Notes under the pieces: model-generated
The model's input: the letters and a program-made list of their open reading frames with translations, nothing else
Told to the model about the DNA's origin: nothing
The model's database searches: none
Origin: Sphingomonas sp. CCH21-G11
Lineage (GTDB): Bacteria > Pseudomonadota > Alphaproteobacteria > Sphingomonadales > Sphingomonadaceae
NCBI RefSeq assembly: GCF_001555965.1
Contig: NZ_LSHX01000031.1
Coordinates: 58,286 to 122,285, forward strand
Reading direction: 5' to 3'
Length of the DNA: 64,000 nt
Program-made: the position numbers and the translations under genes
Shown here: positions 19,148 through 27,621 of the stretch, piece after piece
How positions within the stretch are numbered: the stretch's first letter is position 1
Layout of the letters: every line of letters starts with the position of its first letter

Positions 19148-19929
19148 CCGCGCGCCTCGATCTCGGCCAACCGGTGCGCCTGGTCGCGCGGTACCGCCAC
19201 CAGCGCGTCGGCGGCGGAACCCGCGCGGCCGGCCAGCAGCTCGGCGGGCGTCGCATCGGCGACAATCGCACCATCCGCCATCACCAGCACGCGGTCGGCG
19301 AGCAGCAGCGCCTCGGCCATGTCGTGCGTGACCATCAAGGTCGTCAGCCGCATCCGATCGTGCAGCGCGCGGATCGCCTTGCCCAGCCCGTCGCGCGTCA
19401 CCGGATCGAGCGCGCCGAACGGCTCGTCCATCAGCATCAGACGCGGCTCGCAAGCGATTGCACGCGCGACGCCGACGCGCTGGCGCTGGCCTCCCGACAG
19501 CGCATCGGGCATCCGCGTGGCGAGGTCGGGGCTGAGTTCGACCAGCTCGAGCAGTTCGGCGACGCGTGCCGCATGATTGCGATCACCGCTCAGCCGGAGG
19601 CCGATCGCGATATTTTCCCCGACGCTCAGATGCGGGAACAGCCCGACATTCTGAAACACATAGCCGATCCGTCGGCGCAACAAATGCGCGGGTTCGGCAT
19701 CGACCGCGCGCCCATCGATCCGGACCGCTCCCGCGCTCGGCTCGACCAGCCGATTGACCATCTTGAGCAGCGTCGACTTGCCCGACCCCGACGTGCCGAC
19801 CAGCGCGACGAAGCTGCCGCCGGCAATGTCCAGCGTGACACCGCGCACCGCCGTCACCCCGCCCGGATAGGTCTTGGCCGCGCCGTCGAATTGCACCGCC
19901 GGGCCGGGATCGTGGTTTTGCGCTGGCAT
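19144..19929 (-). CDS. ABC transporter ATPase, OpuBA/ProV-like
   Basis: 261 aa. Walker A 'GTSGSGKST' (about residues 45-53), Q-loop 'FQNVGLFPHLSVGENIA', signature 'LSGGQRQRVGVARA', Walker B 'LMLMDEPFGALD' and switch His in 'MVTHDMAEALLLAD' are all intact. It is the cytoplasmic motor for the fused permease/binding protein that follows with an ATGA overlap. It lacks the C-terminal CBS domains found in many osmoregulated OpuA-type ATPases. First gene of the operon, divergent from an SDR gene with 52 bp between start codons. Confidence 0.93.
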   Translation of the reverse strand: MPAQNHDPGPAVQFDGAAKTYPGGVTAVRGVTLDIAGGSFVALVGTSGSGKSTLLKMVNRLVEPSAGAVRIDGRAVDAEPAHLLRRRIGYVFQNVGLFPHLSVGENIAIGLRLSGDRNHAARVAELLELVELSPDLATRMPDALSGGQRQRVGVARAIACEPRLMLMDEPFGALDPVTRDGLGKAIRALHDRMRLTTLMVTHDMAEALLLADRVLVMADGAIVADATPAELLAGRAGSAADALVAVPRDQAHRLAEIEARG

Positions 19930-19981
19930 TGAAGCGGGTTGTGCGGGAAGGATGACGGAAAATCAAAGGGGAGAGCATCGC

Positions 19982-20767
19982 GTGGCGGCAAGCGTCGGCA
20001 AATCGGCATTCATCACCGGCGGCGGGTCGGGCATCGGCCGCGCGGTCGCCCGCCATTTCGCCGCGCAGGGCTGGCGGATCGGCGTCGCCGACATCAATGC
20101 GGCGGCGGCGGCAGAAACCGTCGCGCTGTTGCCCGAGGGCCGGGCAAGCGCCTTTACGATGGACGTGCGCGATCGCGACCAGTGGCGCGCCTGCCTCGAA
20201 TCCTTCACTGGCGGCGCGGGGCTCGATGTTCTGTTCAACAACGCCGGCATCTCGATGGGCGGGCCGTTCGCCGACACCGGCGCCGCCGACCTGGAGCGCA
20301 CGATCGCGATCAATTTCACCGGCGTCGTCCATGGCGCGCATATCGGCTATCATTATCTCAGGCTGTCGCCCGGATCCTGTCTGCTCAACACCGCGTCGGC
20401 GGCCGGGATCTACGGCACCGCCGGCGCGGCGATCTATTCGGCGACCAAGTTCGCGGTGCGCGGACTGACCGAATCGCTCGAGGCCGAGTGGCGGCGCGAG
20501 GGAATCAAGGTGCGCTCGCTGATGCCCAGCTTCATCGAAACCCCGCTGCTCGACGGCGGCATCGTCGGATCGAACCTCAACATCCGCGAGCGGGTGACGT
20601 CGGCGGGGCTCGAGCTCACCCCGGTCGAGGAAGTGGCCCAGGCCGCGTGGCGCGCGGTGCATGGCGACGACGTGCACACCGTCGTTGGCAAGACCGCGAA
20701 GCGGATGCGGTTCGCCGCGCGCTGGATGCCCAAGCAATTGCGCCGCCAGGCCTCGCGCGGCCTGTGA
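19982..20767 (+). CDS. Short-chain dehydrogenase/reductase (SDR), GTG start
   Basis: 261 aa. Rossmann motif 'ITGGGSGIGRAVA', 'LFNNAGISMGG', and the catalytic Ser ('NTASAAG') and Tyr-x-x-x-Lys ('YSATK') are present. The GTG at 19982 is chosen because AGGGGAG lies 8 nt upstream; an in-frame ATG at 19952 has its purine run too close. The C-terminal 'MRFAARWMPKQLRRQASRGL' is basic and resembles SDRs that act on lipids or fatty alcohols. The exact substrate is not readable. A VOC gene follows 10 bp downstream and is probably co-transcribed. Confidence 0.9.
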   Translation: MAASVGKSAFITGGGSGIGRAVARHFAAQGWRIGVADINAAAAAETVALLPEGRASAFTMDVRDRDQWRACLESFTGGAGLDVLFNNAGISMGGPFADTGAADLERTIAINFTGVVHGAHIGYHYLRLSPGSCLLNTASAAGIYGTAGAAIYSATKFAVRGLTESLEAEWRREGIKVRSLMPSFIETPLLDGGIVGSNLNIRERVTSAGLELTPVEEVAQAAWRAVHGDDVHTVVGKTAKRMRFAARWMPKQLRRQASRGL

Positions 20768-20777
20768 GCCGGGACCG

Positions 20778-21143
20778 ATGAGCGACCGCGCCACCCCCAA
20801 CCTGCCGTCGCGCGACTTCGACGCGACCGAAGCCTTCTACGCCGCGATCGGCTTTGCGACGCAGTTCCGCGCGTCGCACTGGATGATCCTGACGCGCGGC
20901 GATCTCATGCTCGAATTCTTTCCCTATCCCGACCTCGATCCGTCCGGCAGTTCATTCGGCTGCTGCCTGCGCGTGGACGACGTCGACGGGCTCCATGCCG
21001 CCTGTGTCGCGGCGGGGATCCCACACGCCCGCACCGGCATGCCGCGCGTCAGCCCGCCCGTGCGCGATCCGGTGGCCGGGCTGCGCATCGGCTATCTGGT
21101 TGATCCCGACGGCACGCTGCTGCGGCTGGTGGCCAACGCCTGA
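20778..21143 (+). CDS. VOC-superfamily protein, bleomycin-resistance-like
   Basis: 121 aa, a single glyoxalase/VOC-fold unit with the order 'LPSRDFDATEAFYAAIGF', 'WMILTRGDLMLEFFPYPD' and 'IGYLVDPDGTLLRLV'. This resembles bleomycin-binding proteins, which sequester the drug as dimers, but family members also include lyases and dioxygenases. It begins 10 nt after the SDR stop, with GGGA just upstream. Function beyond the fold is uncertain. Confidence 0.82.
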   Translation: MSDRATPNLPSRDFDATEAFYAAIGFATQFRASHWMILTRGDLMLEFFPYPDLDPSGSSFGCCLRVDDVDGLHAACVAAGIPHARTGMPRVSPPVRDPVAGLRIGYLVDPDGTLLRLVANA

Positions 21144-21249
21144 CCGGGCCGCGTCCCCTCTGGCCGCGCGCGCAAATCGCGCTATGGTCGCCGCGCACGC
21201 GGGCCGGGGCACGCGCGCTTTCGTCACGCCAGGGGACAATTTCACCCGA

Positions 21250-22518
21250 ATGACCAGGTTCCTGATCGGCATCGCCGGCATCATCGTCATCCTCGCCATC
21301 GCCTATGCCCTGTCCGCCAACCGCCGTGCGATCCGCCTGCGCGTCGTCGGCGCGGCCTTCGCGCTCCAGGCCGGCATCGCGCTGCTCGTCCTCTACGTGC
21401 CCGCCGGCAAGGCGGTGATCGCGGGAATGGCCGGCGGCGTGTCGGCGCTGCTCGGCTATGCGAGCGAGGGGACCAAGGTCATTTTCGGCCCGATCGCCAC
21501 CGACGCGACCTTCGGCACCGCCTTCGCCGTCTCCGCCCTGCCGGTCATCATCTTCTTCGCCGCGCTGGTGGCCGTGCTTTATCATGTCGGCATCATGCAG
21601 ATGGTCGTGCGCTGGATCGGCGGTGCGATCGAAAAGGTGATCGGCGTATCGAAGGTCGAATCGCTGTGCGCGGCCGCCAATATCTTCGTCGGACAATCCG
21701 AATCGCCGCTGGTGATCCGCCCCTATCTCGCCTCGCTCACCCAGCCGCAGATGTTCGCGGTGATGTCGGTCGGCATGGCGGGTGTCGCGGGCACCATCCT
21801 GGCGGCCTATGCCGCGCTGCTGGGCCCCACCGCGCTGCCCTATCTGCTCGCGGCGTCGTTCATGTCGGCGCCGGGCGGGCTGCTGATGGCCAAGATGCTG
21901 ATGCCCGACGATCCGCTCGCGCCGACCGGCGAGCTGCCGCTGGGCGACGACCGCGAGGCGCAGGTGATCGTGGCGGCCGAACATGTCGCGGAGGAAGAGC
22001 GCGCCGCCAACATCATCATGGCCGCCGCGATCGGCGCGCAGACCGGCGTCAAGATCGCGGTCGCGGTCGCCGCGATGGTGCTTGCCTTCGTCTCGCTCGT
22101 CGCGCTCGCCAACGGGCTGCTCGGCGCGGTCGGCGGCTGGTTCGGCCAGCCCGATCTCACCTTTCAGGCGATCCTGGGCGTCATCCTGTCGCCCGTGACC
22201 TTCCTCCTCAACATCCCCTGGAGCGAGGCGCAGGCAGCGGGCGGCCTGCTCGGTACCAAGGTCGTGCTCAACGAGTTCGTCGCCTTCGCCCAGCTCGGAG
22301 CGACCGAGGGGCTGAGCCCACGCACCGCCGGCATCATTACCTTTGCGCTGTGCGGCTTCGCCAATTTCAGTTCGATCGCGATCCAGATGGCGTCCGCGGG
22401 CAGCCTGGCCCCCAATCAACGCCCCGTGATCGCAAAGCTAGGCATCCGCGCGCTGATCGCGGGCACGCTCGCCAACCTGATGTCGGCGGCGCTCGCCGGG
22501 ATGCTGCTGCCGGGCTGA
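21250..22518 (+). CDS. nupC: Concentrative nucleoside transporter (NupC/CNT family)
   Basis: 422 aa, inner-membrane protein with about ten hydrophobic segments. It has the CNT landmarks 'NIFVGQSESPLVIRPYL' (substrate/cation site, about residues 145-160) and 'FVAFAQLGATEGLSPRT' with 'FALCGFANFSSIAIQM' near the C-terminus. It imports nucleosides with Na+ or H+. An AGGGGA lies 13 nt before the ATG, which is a long spacing, so the exact start is slightly uncertain. A charged, possibly cytoplasmic insert sits around residues 220-260 ('LPLGDDREAQVIVAAEHVAE'). Confidence 0.92.
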   Translation: MTRFLIGIAGIIVILAIAYALSANRRAIRLRVVGAAFALQAGIALLVLYVPAGKAVIAGMAGGVSALLGYASEGTKVIFGPIATDATFGTAFAVSALPVIIFFAALVAVLYHVGIMQMVVRWIGGAIEKVIGVSKVESLCAAANIFVGQSESPLVIRPYLASLTQPQMFAVMSVGMAGVAGTILAAYAALLGPTALPYLLAASFMSAPGGLLMAKMLMPDDPLAPTGELPLGDDREAQVIVAAEHVAEEERAANIIMAAAIGAQTGVKIAVAVAAMVLAFVSLVALANGLLGAVGGWFGQPDLTFQAILGVILSPVTFLLNIPWSEAQAAGGLLGTKVVLNEFVAFAQLGATEGLSPRTAGIITFALCGFANFSSIAIQMASAGSLAPNQRPVIAKLGIRALIAGTLANLMSAALAGMLLPG

Positions 22519-22536
22519 CCGCCGCGCTTTACCCGG

Positions 22537-23406
22537 TCAGCGCGTCGGCACCGGCTCCGCGCCCGAATAGTCATAGAAGCCGCGCCCGGTCTTGCGCCCG
22601 TACCAGCCGGCCTCGACATATTTGACGAGCAGCGGTGCCGGGCGGAACTTGGGATCGCCCGTGCCCTCGAACAGCACGCGGGTGATTTCGAGGCAGGTGT
22701 CGAGCCCGATGAAATCGGCCAGCGTGAACGGCCCCATCGGGTGATTGAGCCCCAGCTTGCACGCGGTATCGATGTCGGGGATCGTCGCCACGCCTTCGCC
22801 CAGCGCGAAGCACGCTTCGTTGAGCATCGGCATCAGCACGCGGTTGACGATGAAACCCGGCGCGTCGTTGGCATGGACGATCGCCTTGCCAAGCGACGTG
22901 CCGAACGCCTCGACCGCCGCGACCGTCGCGTCGCTGGTCGCGAGGCCCCGGATCACCTCGATCAGCCCCATGACCGGCACGGGGTTGAAGAAATGTACGC
23001 CGATGAACCGCGCCGGATCGGGCGAGGCCTGCGCCAGCCGCGTGATCGGGATCGACGATGTGTTGCTGGCCAGGATCGCGTCCGCGCCCAGCACCTTGCC
23101 GACGCTTTCGAAGATTCGGCGCTTGATCTCCTCGCGCTCGGTCGCCGCTTCGATCACCAGATCGGCGGGGGCCATCGCGTCGGCGCTGGCGACCGGCTCG
23201 ATCCGGGCGAGCAGCGCCTGTGCATCGGCACTCGTCAGCTTCTCCTTCGCCACCAGCCGGTCGAGCGATTTGGCGATCCCCGCCTTCCCCGCTTCCGCAC
23301 GGTCGAGCGCGACATCCGACAACAGCGTGCGATAACCCGCCGCCGCCGATACCTGGGCGATCCCCGCCCCCATCTGGCCCGCGCCGATCACGCCGATGGT
23401 CTTCAT
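22537..23406 (-). CDS. 3-hydroxybutyryl-CoA (3-hydroxyacyl-CoA) dehydrogenase
   Basis: 289 aa, the usual size for the monofunctional enzyme. NAD-binding motif '[15 protein letters not shown]' is at residues 7-21. Catalytic-region motifs are '[13 protein letters not shown]', '[18 protein letters not shown]' (catalytic His) and '[13 protein letters not shown]', followed by '[19 protein letters not shown]'. It oxidises 3-hydroxyacyl-CoA using NAD+, in beta-oxidation or polyhydroxybutyrate-related pathways. It stands alone, convergent with the nucleoside transporter. Confidence 0.95.
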   Translation of the reverse strand: MKTIGVIGAGQMGAGIAQVSAAAGYRTLLSDVALDRAEAGKAGIAKSLDRLVAKEKLTSADAQALLARIEPVASADAMAPADLVIEAATEREEIKRRIFESVGKVLGADAILASNTSSIPITRLAQASPDPARFIGVHFFNPVPVMGLIEVIRGLATSDATVAAVEAFGTSLGKAIVHANDAPGFIVNRVLMPMLNEACFALGEGVATIPDIDTACKLGLNHPMGPFTLADFIGLDTCLEITRVLFEGTGDPKFRPAPLLVKYVEAGWYGRKTGRGFYDYSGAEPVPTR

Positions 23407-23474
23407 GTCCGTCTCTCCCGTTCGCTTCGCGGCCCTCCTATCGCGGCGGATGCGCTTCGGCTAGGATCGAAGCC

Positions 23475-24464
23475 ATGATCGCGCTCTTGCTGATGCTGCT
23501 CGCCGCCGGTCCCACGCCCGGCGACCTCAAGACATTCGGCGACTGGGTCGTCGGCTGCGACAATGCGAAGCGATGTGCGGCGGTATCGCTGACCGTCGAC
23601 AACGGCGTTGGCGACGCGACGATGCGGATCGAGCGCGAGCCCGGCCCCTTGGGCGATTGGACCGTGACGCTGACCCCGGACGCGGCAAAGATCGGCCGCG
23701 TCGCGGTGCGGCTGGACGGCGCGACGCTGGCCCGCGGCGAGGTCGCCGATGCCGGGCTGACGATTACCGGGGCGAGCGCCGACGCGATCGTCCGGCGCAT
23801 GGTCAATGGCAAGCAGCTGACCGTCGAGCGCCTGGTCGATGGTCGGGTGTTCACCCGCGTCTCGCTGACCGGCGCGTCGGCGACGCTGCGCTATATCGAC
23901 GCCGAACAGAGCCGGGTGGGCACGGTGACCGCGGTCGTGGCGCGCGGCAGTCGCCCGGCCAGCAATGTACCCAGCTCACGCCCGCTGCCGGTGGTCGTTC
24001 AGGTACGCGCGCCCCGCAGGCCGCCCGAGGCGATCGGCCCGACGCTGCGCCGCGCGATCGAGGCGCAGACCGGCTGTGCCGACGAACAGGGCGGGCCCGA
24101 CCTCACCCCCGATCCTGTCCGGCTCGACGCGCGGACCACGCTGGTCCTCATCCCCTGCGGCGCGGGCGCCTATAATTTCAGCGCGGTGCCCGTGCTGGTA
24201 CGCAACGGCAAGTTCAGCGTCGCGCCGTTCGACGTGCAGGTCGGTTTCAGCCCCGATGCCACGCTGCTGGTCAACGCCGACTGGGACGCCGATCGCGCCC
24301 GTCTGACCGAATATTCCAAGGGCCGCGGGCTCGGCGATTGCGGCACGTCGAGCGAATATGCCTGGGACGGCGACCGTTTCCGCCTGGTCGAGCAGGCCGC
24401 GATGAGCGAATGCCGCGGGTCGATCGACTGGATCACAGTGTGGCGCGCAGCGACGATCCGGTGA
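23475..24464 (+). CDS. DUF1176 domain protein, exported
   Basis: 329 aa. A short N-terminal hydrophobic signal ('MIALLLMLLAAGPTPG') precedes the DUF1176 opening 'LKTFGDWVVGCDNAKRCAAV' with its conserved Cys pair. Later conserved cysteines are in 'QTGCADEQGG', 'LIPCGAG', 'GDCGTSSEYAWDGDRF' and 'AMSECRG', which fits a disulfide-bonded periplasmic protein. The family has no established function. AGGA lies 8 nt before the ATG. It is divergent from the acyl-CoA dehydrogenase gene, with 68 bp between start codons. Confidence 0.85.
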   Translation: MIALLLMLLAAGPTPGDLKTFGDWVVGCDNAKRCAAVSLTVDNGVGDATMRIEREPGPLGDWTVTLTPDAAKIGRVAVRLDGATLARGEVADAGLTITGASADAIVRRMVNGKQLTVERLVDGRVFTRVSLTGASATLRYIDAEQSRVGTVTAVVARGSRPASNVPSSRPLPVVVQVRAPRRPPEAIGPTLRRAIEAQTGCADEQGGPDLTPDPVRLDARTTLVLIPCGAGAYNFSAVPVLVRNGKFSVAPFDVQVGFSPDATLLVNADWDADRARLTEYSKGRGLGDCGTSSEYAWDGDRFRLVEQAAMSECRGSIDWITVWRAATIR

Positions 24465-24494
24465 ACGGGTCGCGCGGTTTGAACGCCTAACCCC

Positions 24495-25472
24495 TCACGG
24501 CGCCATCGGGCGCGGTTGCGCTTCGGCCAGGATCAGCCCGAACCAGTCGCGCGCGTCGGTCCATTCGGCAACCGGGGTCCAGCCCCCTGCACGCAGCAGC
24601 GCGCGGGCATCGCGCGGACCGTATTTGTGGCTGTTTTCGGTGTGGATCGTCTCGCCCGCAGCGATGCTGAACGCCCGGCCATCGACGTGGAACGACACGT
24701 CGCGCAGCGCCTCCAGATGCATCTCGATGCGTGCGGCATCGTCATTCCAGATCGCGCGATGGCGAAACGCGTCGACGGGCAGGTCGCCGTCGAGTTCGCG
24801 GTTGATCCGCTCGATCAGGTTGAGGTTGAACGCCGCCGTCACCCCGCGCGCATCGTCATAGGCCGGGACCAGTATGTCGGCGGGCTTGATCCGGTCGATC
24901 CCGATCAGCAGCATCGACCCCTCGCCCAGCGAGGCGCGCATCGTGCGCAACAGGTCGACCGCGCCGAACGCGGTCAGGTTGCCGATCGTCGAACCGGGAA
25001 AGAAGCCGAGCTTGGGCAGGTCGGCGACCGGGGCGGGCAGCCGCACCGGCTGCATGAAGTTCGCCTCGACCGGATAGACTTCGATCGCCGGAAACGCGTC
25101 GGCGAGGCCGGCGGCCGATTCACGCAGGAAGTCGCCCGAAATGTCGATCGGGACATAGGCCGCGGGAGCGATGCAGCGCAGCAGGATCGGCGTCTTGGTC
25201 GACGATCCCGAGCCGAATTCGATCACGGCGCGCCCGGTGCCGACGCGGTCGCCGATGTCGGCGCACGCCGCGTCCAGGATCGCCGTTTCGGTCCGGGTCG
25301 GATAATATTCGTCGAGCGTCGTGATTGCCTCGAACAGTTCCGAACCCCGCCGGTCGTAGAACCAGCGGGCGGGAATGGCGCGCGGGCGCGCCGCCAGTCC
25401 ATTGAGCACGTCGGCGCGAAAGGCGGGATCGGCGAGCGAGGCCTGACCGTCCTCGATTTCGGGCTTCAGCAT
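24495..25472 (-). CDS. egtD: L-histidine N-alpha-methyltransferase, ergothioneine biosynthesis (EgtD)
   Basis: 325 aa, the usual EgtD length. Family landmarks are 'IPARWFYDRRGSELFEAIT' near residue 40, the S-adenosylmethionine site 'VIEFGSGSSTKTPILL', and 'LGFFPGSTIGNLTAFGAVDL'. It trimethylates histidine to hercynine, the first step to the thiol antioxidant ergothioneine. Its start lies 1 nt after the egtB stop, so translation is coupled. Confidence 0.96.
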   Translation of the reverse strand: MLKPEIEDGQASLADPAFRADVLNGLAARPRAIPARWFYDRRGSELFEAITTLDEYYPTRTETAILDAACADIGDRVGTGRAVIEFGSGSSTKTPILLRCIAPAAYVPIDISGDFLRESAAGLADAFPAIEVYPVEANFMQPVRLPAPVADLPKLGFFPGSTIGNLTAFGAVDLLRTMRASLGEGSMLLIGIDRIKPADILVPAYDDARGVTAAFNLNLIERINRELDGDLPVDAFRHRAIWNDDAARIEMHLEALRDVSFHVDGRAFSIAAGETIHTENSHKYGPRDARALLRAGGWTPVAEWTDARDWFGLILAEAQPRPMAP

Positions 25473-25473
25473 G

Positions 25474-26730
25474 TCACAGGTCCCTGGCGAGCCGCACGCC
25501 GGTGAACTGCCAGCGTTGGTGGGGGTAGAAGAAATTGCGGTAGCTGGCGCGCAGGTGCCCCCGCGGCGTCGCGCACGATCCGCCCTTCAGCACGAACTGC
25601 CCGCTCATGAACTTGCCGTTATATTCGCCGACTGCCCCCGCCGCCGCCGTGAAGCCGGGATAGGGGCGAAAGGCACTGCCGGTCCATTCCCAGACATCGC
25701 CGAAAAATGCCGGTCCGCCGGTCGACGGCCGCGGTTCGACCGGCCCGGCCGTATCGAGCTGATTGCCGCCCAGCGGGTCCTCGTCGGCGACGGCGGCTTC
25801 CCATTCCGCCTCGGTCGGCAGCCGCGCGCCGGCCCAGCGCGCATAGGCATCGGCTTCGTAGAAGCTGACATGCGTGACCGGGGCCGCCGGGTCGATCGCG
25901 CGCCGCCCGTCCAGCCCGAAACGCGTCCACGCGTCGTCGCGCCGTTCCCAATAGAGCGGCGCCTCAACGCCCTCCGCGCGCACCCACGCCCAGCCGTCGG
26001 ACAGCCAGTGCCGGGGGTCGGCATAGCCGCCATCGGCGATGAATGCCGCCCATTCGCCGTTGGTGACCGTGCGGTCGGCGATCGCATGCGCGTGGAGGAG
26101 CACCGGATGGCGCGGGCCTTCGCAATCAAAGCTGAAACCATCGCCGCCGTGCCCGACCGACGCGATGCCCGCCGGCCCCTCGATCCAGCGGATCGGCCCC
26201 GGCATCGCCACCGGAACCTTGCGCGCGCCCGGCCACACTGCCGGCTCGATCGGATTGCGCGCGAACAGGTGGAGAAGATCGGTGACCAGCAGCTCCTGAT
26301 GCTGCTGCTCGTGATGGCAGCCGAGCTCGACCAGGTCGCGCGCCGCCGGCGGCAGGTCGGGAAGCGCGGCGACCAGCGCCGCATCCACCGCGGCACGATA
26401 GGCCTTGACCTCGTCCAGCGTCGGGCGCGTCAACAGGCCCCTGGACGGCCGGGCATGGCGCGCGCCCTCTGCATCGTAATAGCTGTTGAACAGATAGGGG
26501 AAGCGATCGTCGTGCAGGCGATAGCCCGTGACGAAATCACGCAGCACAAAGGTTTCGAAGAACCAGGTGGTATGCGCGAGGTGCCATTTGGCGGGTGACG
26601 CGTCGTCCATCGACTGGGCGGTGGCATCCGCATCGCTCAACGGCGCGACCAGCTGGTCGCTCAGCCGCCGCACCGCCAGATAGCGTTCCGCGATCGGGGC
26701 GGCCCGTGGCCTGGCTATGGTCTTGGCCAT
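25474..26730 (-). CDS. egtB: Ergothioneine biosynthesis sulfoxide synthase (EgtB)
   Basis: 418 aa. The N-terminal DinB-like domain supplies the three-His iron site: 'WHLAHTTWFFE' and 'LGCHHEQQHQELL'. The C-terminal formylglycine-generating-enzyme-like domain shows 'THVSFYEADAYARWAG', 'LPTEAEWEAA', 'GDVWEWTGSAF' and 'VLKGGSCATPRGHLRASYRN'. It joins hercynine oxidatively to a thiol donor. AAGGAGG with a 5-nt gap precedes the ATG. A TTGACA hexamer (26767-26772, minus strand) lies upstream but has no good -10 partner. No egtA or egtC is adjacent, suggesting direct use of cysteine or distant genes. Confidence 0.95.
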   Translation of the reverse strand: MAKTIARPRAAPIAERYLAVRRLSDQLVAPLSDADATAQSMDDASPAKWHLAHTTWFFETFVLRDFVTGYRLHDDRFPYLFNSYYDAEGARHARPSRGLLTRPTLDEVKAYRAAVDAALVAALPDLPPAARDLVELGCHHEQQHQELLVTDLLHLFARNPIEPAVWPGARKVPVAMPGPIRWIEGPAGIASVGHGGDGFSFDCEGPRHPVLLHAHAIADRTVTNGEWAAFIADGGYADPRHWLSDGWAWVRAEGVEAPLYWERRDDAWTRFGLDGRRAIDPAAPVTHVSFYEADAYARWAGARLPTEAEWEAAVADEDPLGGNQLDTAGPVEPRPSTGGPAFFGDVWEWTGSAFRPYPGFTAAAGAVGEYNGKFMSGQFVLKGGSCATPRGHLRASYRNFFYPHQRWQFTGVRLARDL

Positions 26731-26802
26731 TCACGCCTCCTTCGCTCCGCGTGTTCACTGTCTGTGTGTCAATCCGGGCGGCGGAAATCTGTCGCTACAT
26801 TG

Positions 26803-27369
26803 CTATTGTGACGCCCCGGGCACCCACAGAACGTCGCCGTCCGCCAATTGGTTCACATGACGGGCGAAAACGAACAGAAAGTCGGACAGCCGGTTGAGAT
26901 AGGTCAGCGCCAGCGGATTGAGCGGGACCGTCGCCGACGCGGCGACCGCCGTACGCTCGGCCCGTCGCGCCGTCGCCCGCGCGACATGCAGCGCCGCCGC
27001 CGCCGGGCTTCCGCCGGGCAGGATGAAGCTGGTCAGCGGGGCCAGGCCGCCATTGACGCGATCGATCGTCGACTCCAGCCACGCGATCTGGCCCGCCACG
27101 ATCCGCAGCACCATGTCGCCGGGGGTGTAATCGTCGCCCGGCGTCGCCAGATCCGCGCCCAGATCGAACAGGTCGTTCTGGATGCGGCGGAGCAGCGCGA
27201 GGTCGTCCCCGGCCAGCAGGGTCGACGCGACGCCGATCAGCGAATTGACCTCGTCGACATCGCCGATCACCGCAATGCGCGGATCCGCCTTCGACACGCG
27301 GCTGCCGTCGACCAGACCGGTCGAGCCGTCGTCGCCGGTGCGCGTATAGATGCGGTTCAGCCTGACCAT
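26803..27369 (-). CDS. Cob(I)alamin adenosyltransferase, PduO/MMAB type
   Basis: 188 aa. The N-terminal signature 'RIYTRTGDDGSTGLVDGSRV' binds ATP. 'DVDEVNSLIGVA' and 'SFILPGGSPAAAALHVARA' with 'ARRAERTAVA' are the other conserved blocks, and 'LNRLSDFLFVFARHVN' closes the protein. It transfers the adenosyl group from ATP to cobalamin, giving coenzyme B12. It is followed on the same strand, after unrelated short genes, by no other B12 gene, so it serves salvage or a B12 enzyme elsewhere. Confidence 0.95.
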   Translation of the reverse strand: MVRLNRIYTRTGDDGSTGLVDGSRVSKADPRIAVIGDVDEVNSLIGVASTLLAGDDLALLRRIQNDLFDLGADLATPGDDYTPGDMVLRIVAGQIAWLESTIDRVNGGLAPLTSFILPGGSPAAAALHVARATARRAERTAVAASATVPLNPLALTYLNRLSDFLFVFARHVNQLADGDVLWVPGASQ

Positions 27370-27384
27370 GCGCGCCCGGGCCGA

Positions 27385-27612
27385 TCAGCTCCGGCCGCTG
27401 GCGAACAGGATCAGCACGACGACGACAATCGCCAGCGCCTGAAAAAAGATGCGCTGCTGCATCATCTTGTTCGACTGGATGCTCGAGCGCGCCGGGCCCT
27501 CGCCCTTCAGCTCCGCCTCGGTGGTGCGCAGGAACGAGATGATGCCGCGCACCAGCGCCACCACCGTCGCGAGCATCGCTGCAATCAGCAGGATGATGAG
27601 GAAGGTCTGCAT
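27385..27612 (-). CDS. Small protein with two transmembrane helices
   Basis: 75 aa. Hydrophobic helices span about residues 3-25 and 53-72, joined by a basic/polar loop ('RTTEAELKGEGPARSS'). It resembles the short 'twin transmembrane' / HIG1-like proteins common in sphingomonads, some of which associate with respiratory complexes, but a function cannot be assigned. It sits 15 bp upstream of the adenosyltransferase and 9 bp downstream of gluQ on the same strand, so all three may share a transcript. Confidence 0.8.
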   Translation of the reverse strand: MQTFLIILLIAAMLATVVALVRGIISFLRTTEAELKGEGPARSSIQSNKMMQQRIFFQALAIVVVVLILFASGRS

Positions 27613-27621
27613 GCCCCCTAT

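Noticed and set aside
26744-26772. Perfect -35 hexamer TTGACA upstream of egtB on the minus strand
   Set aside because: No -10-like sequence at 16-18 bp spacing, so it is probably coincidental.
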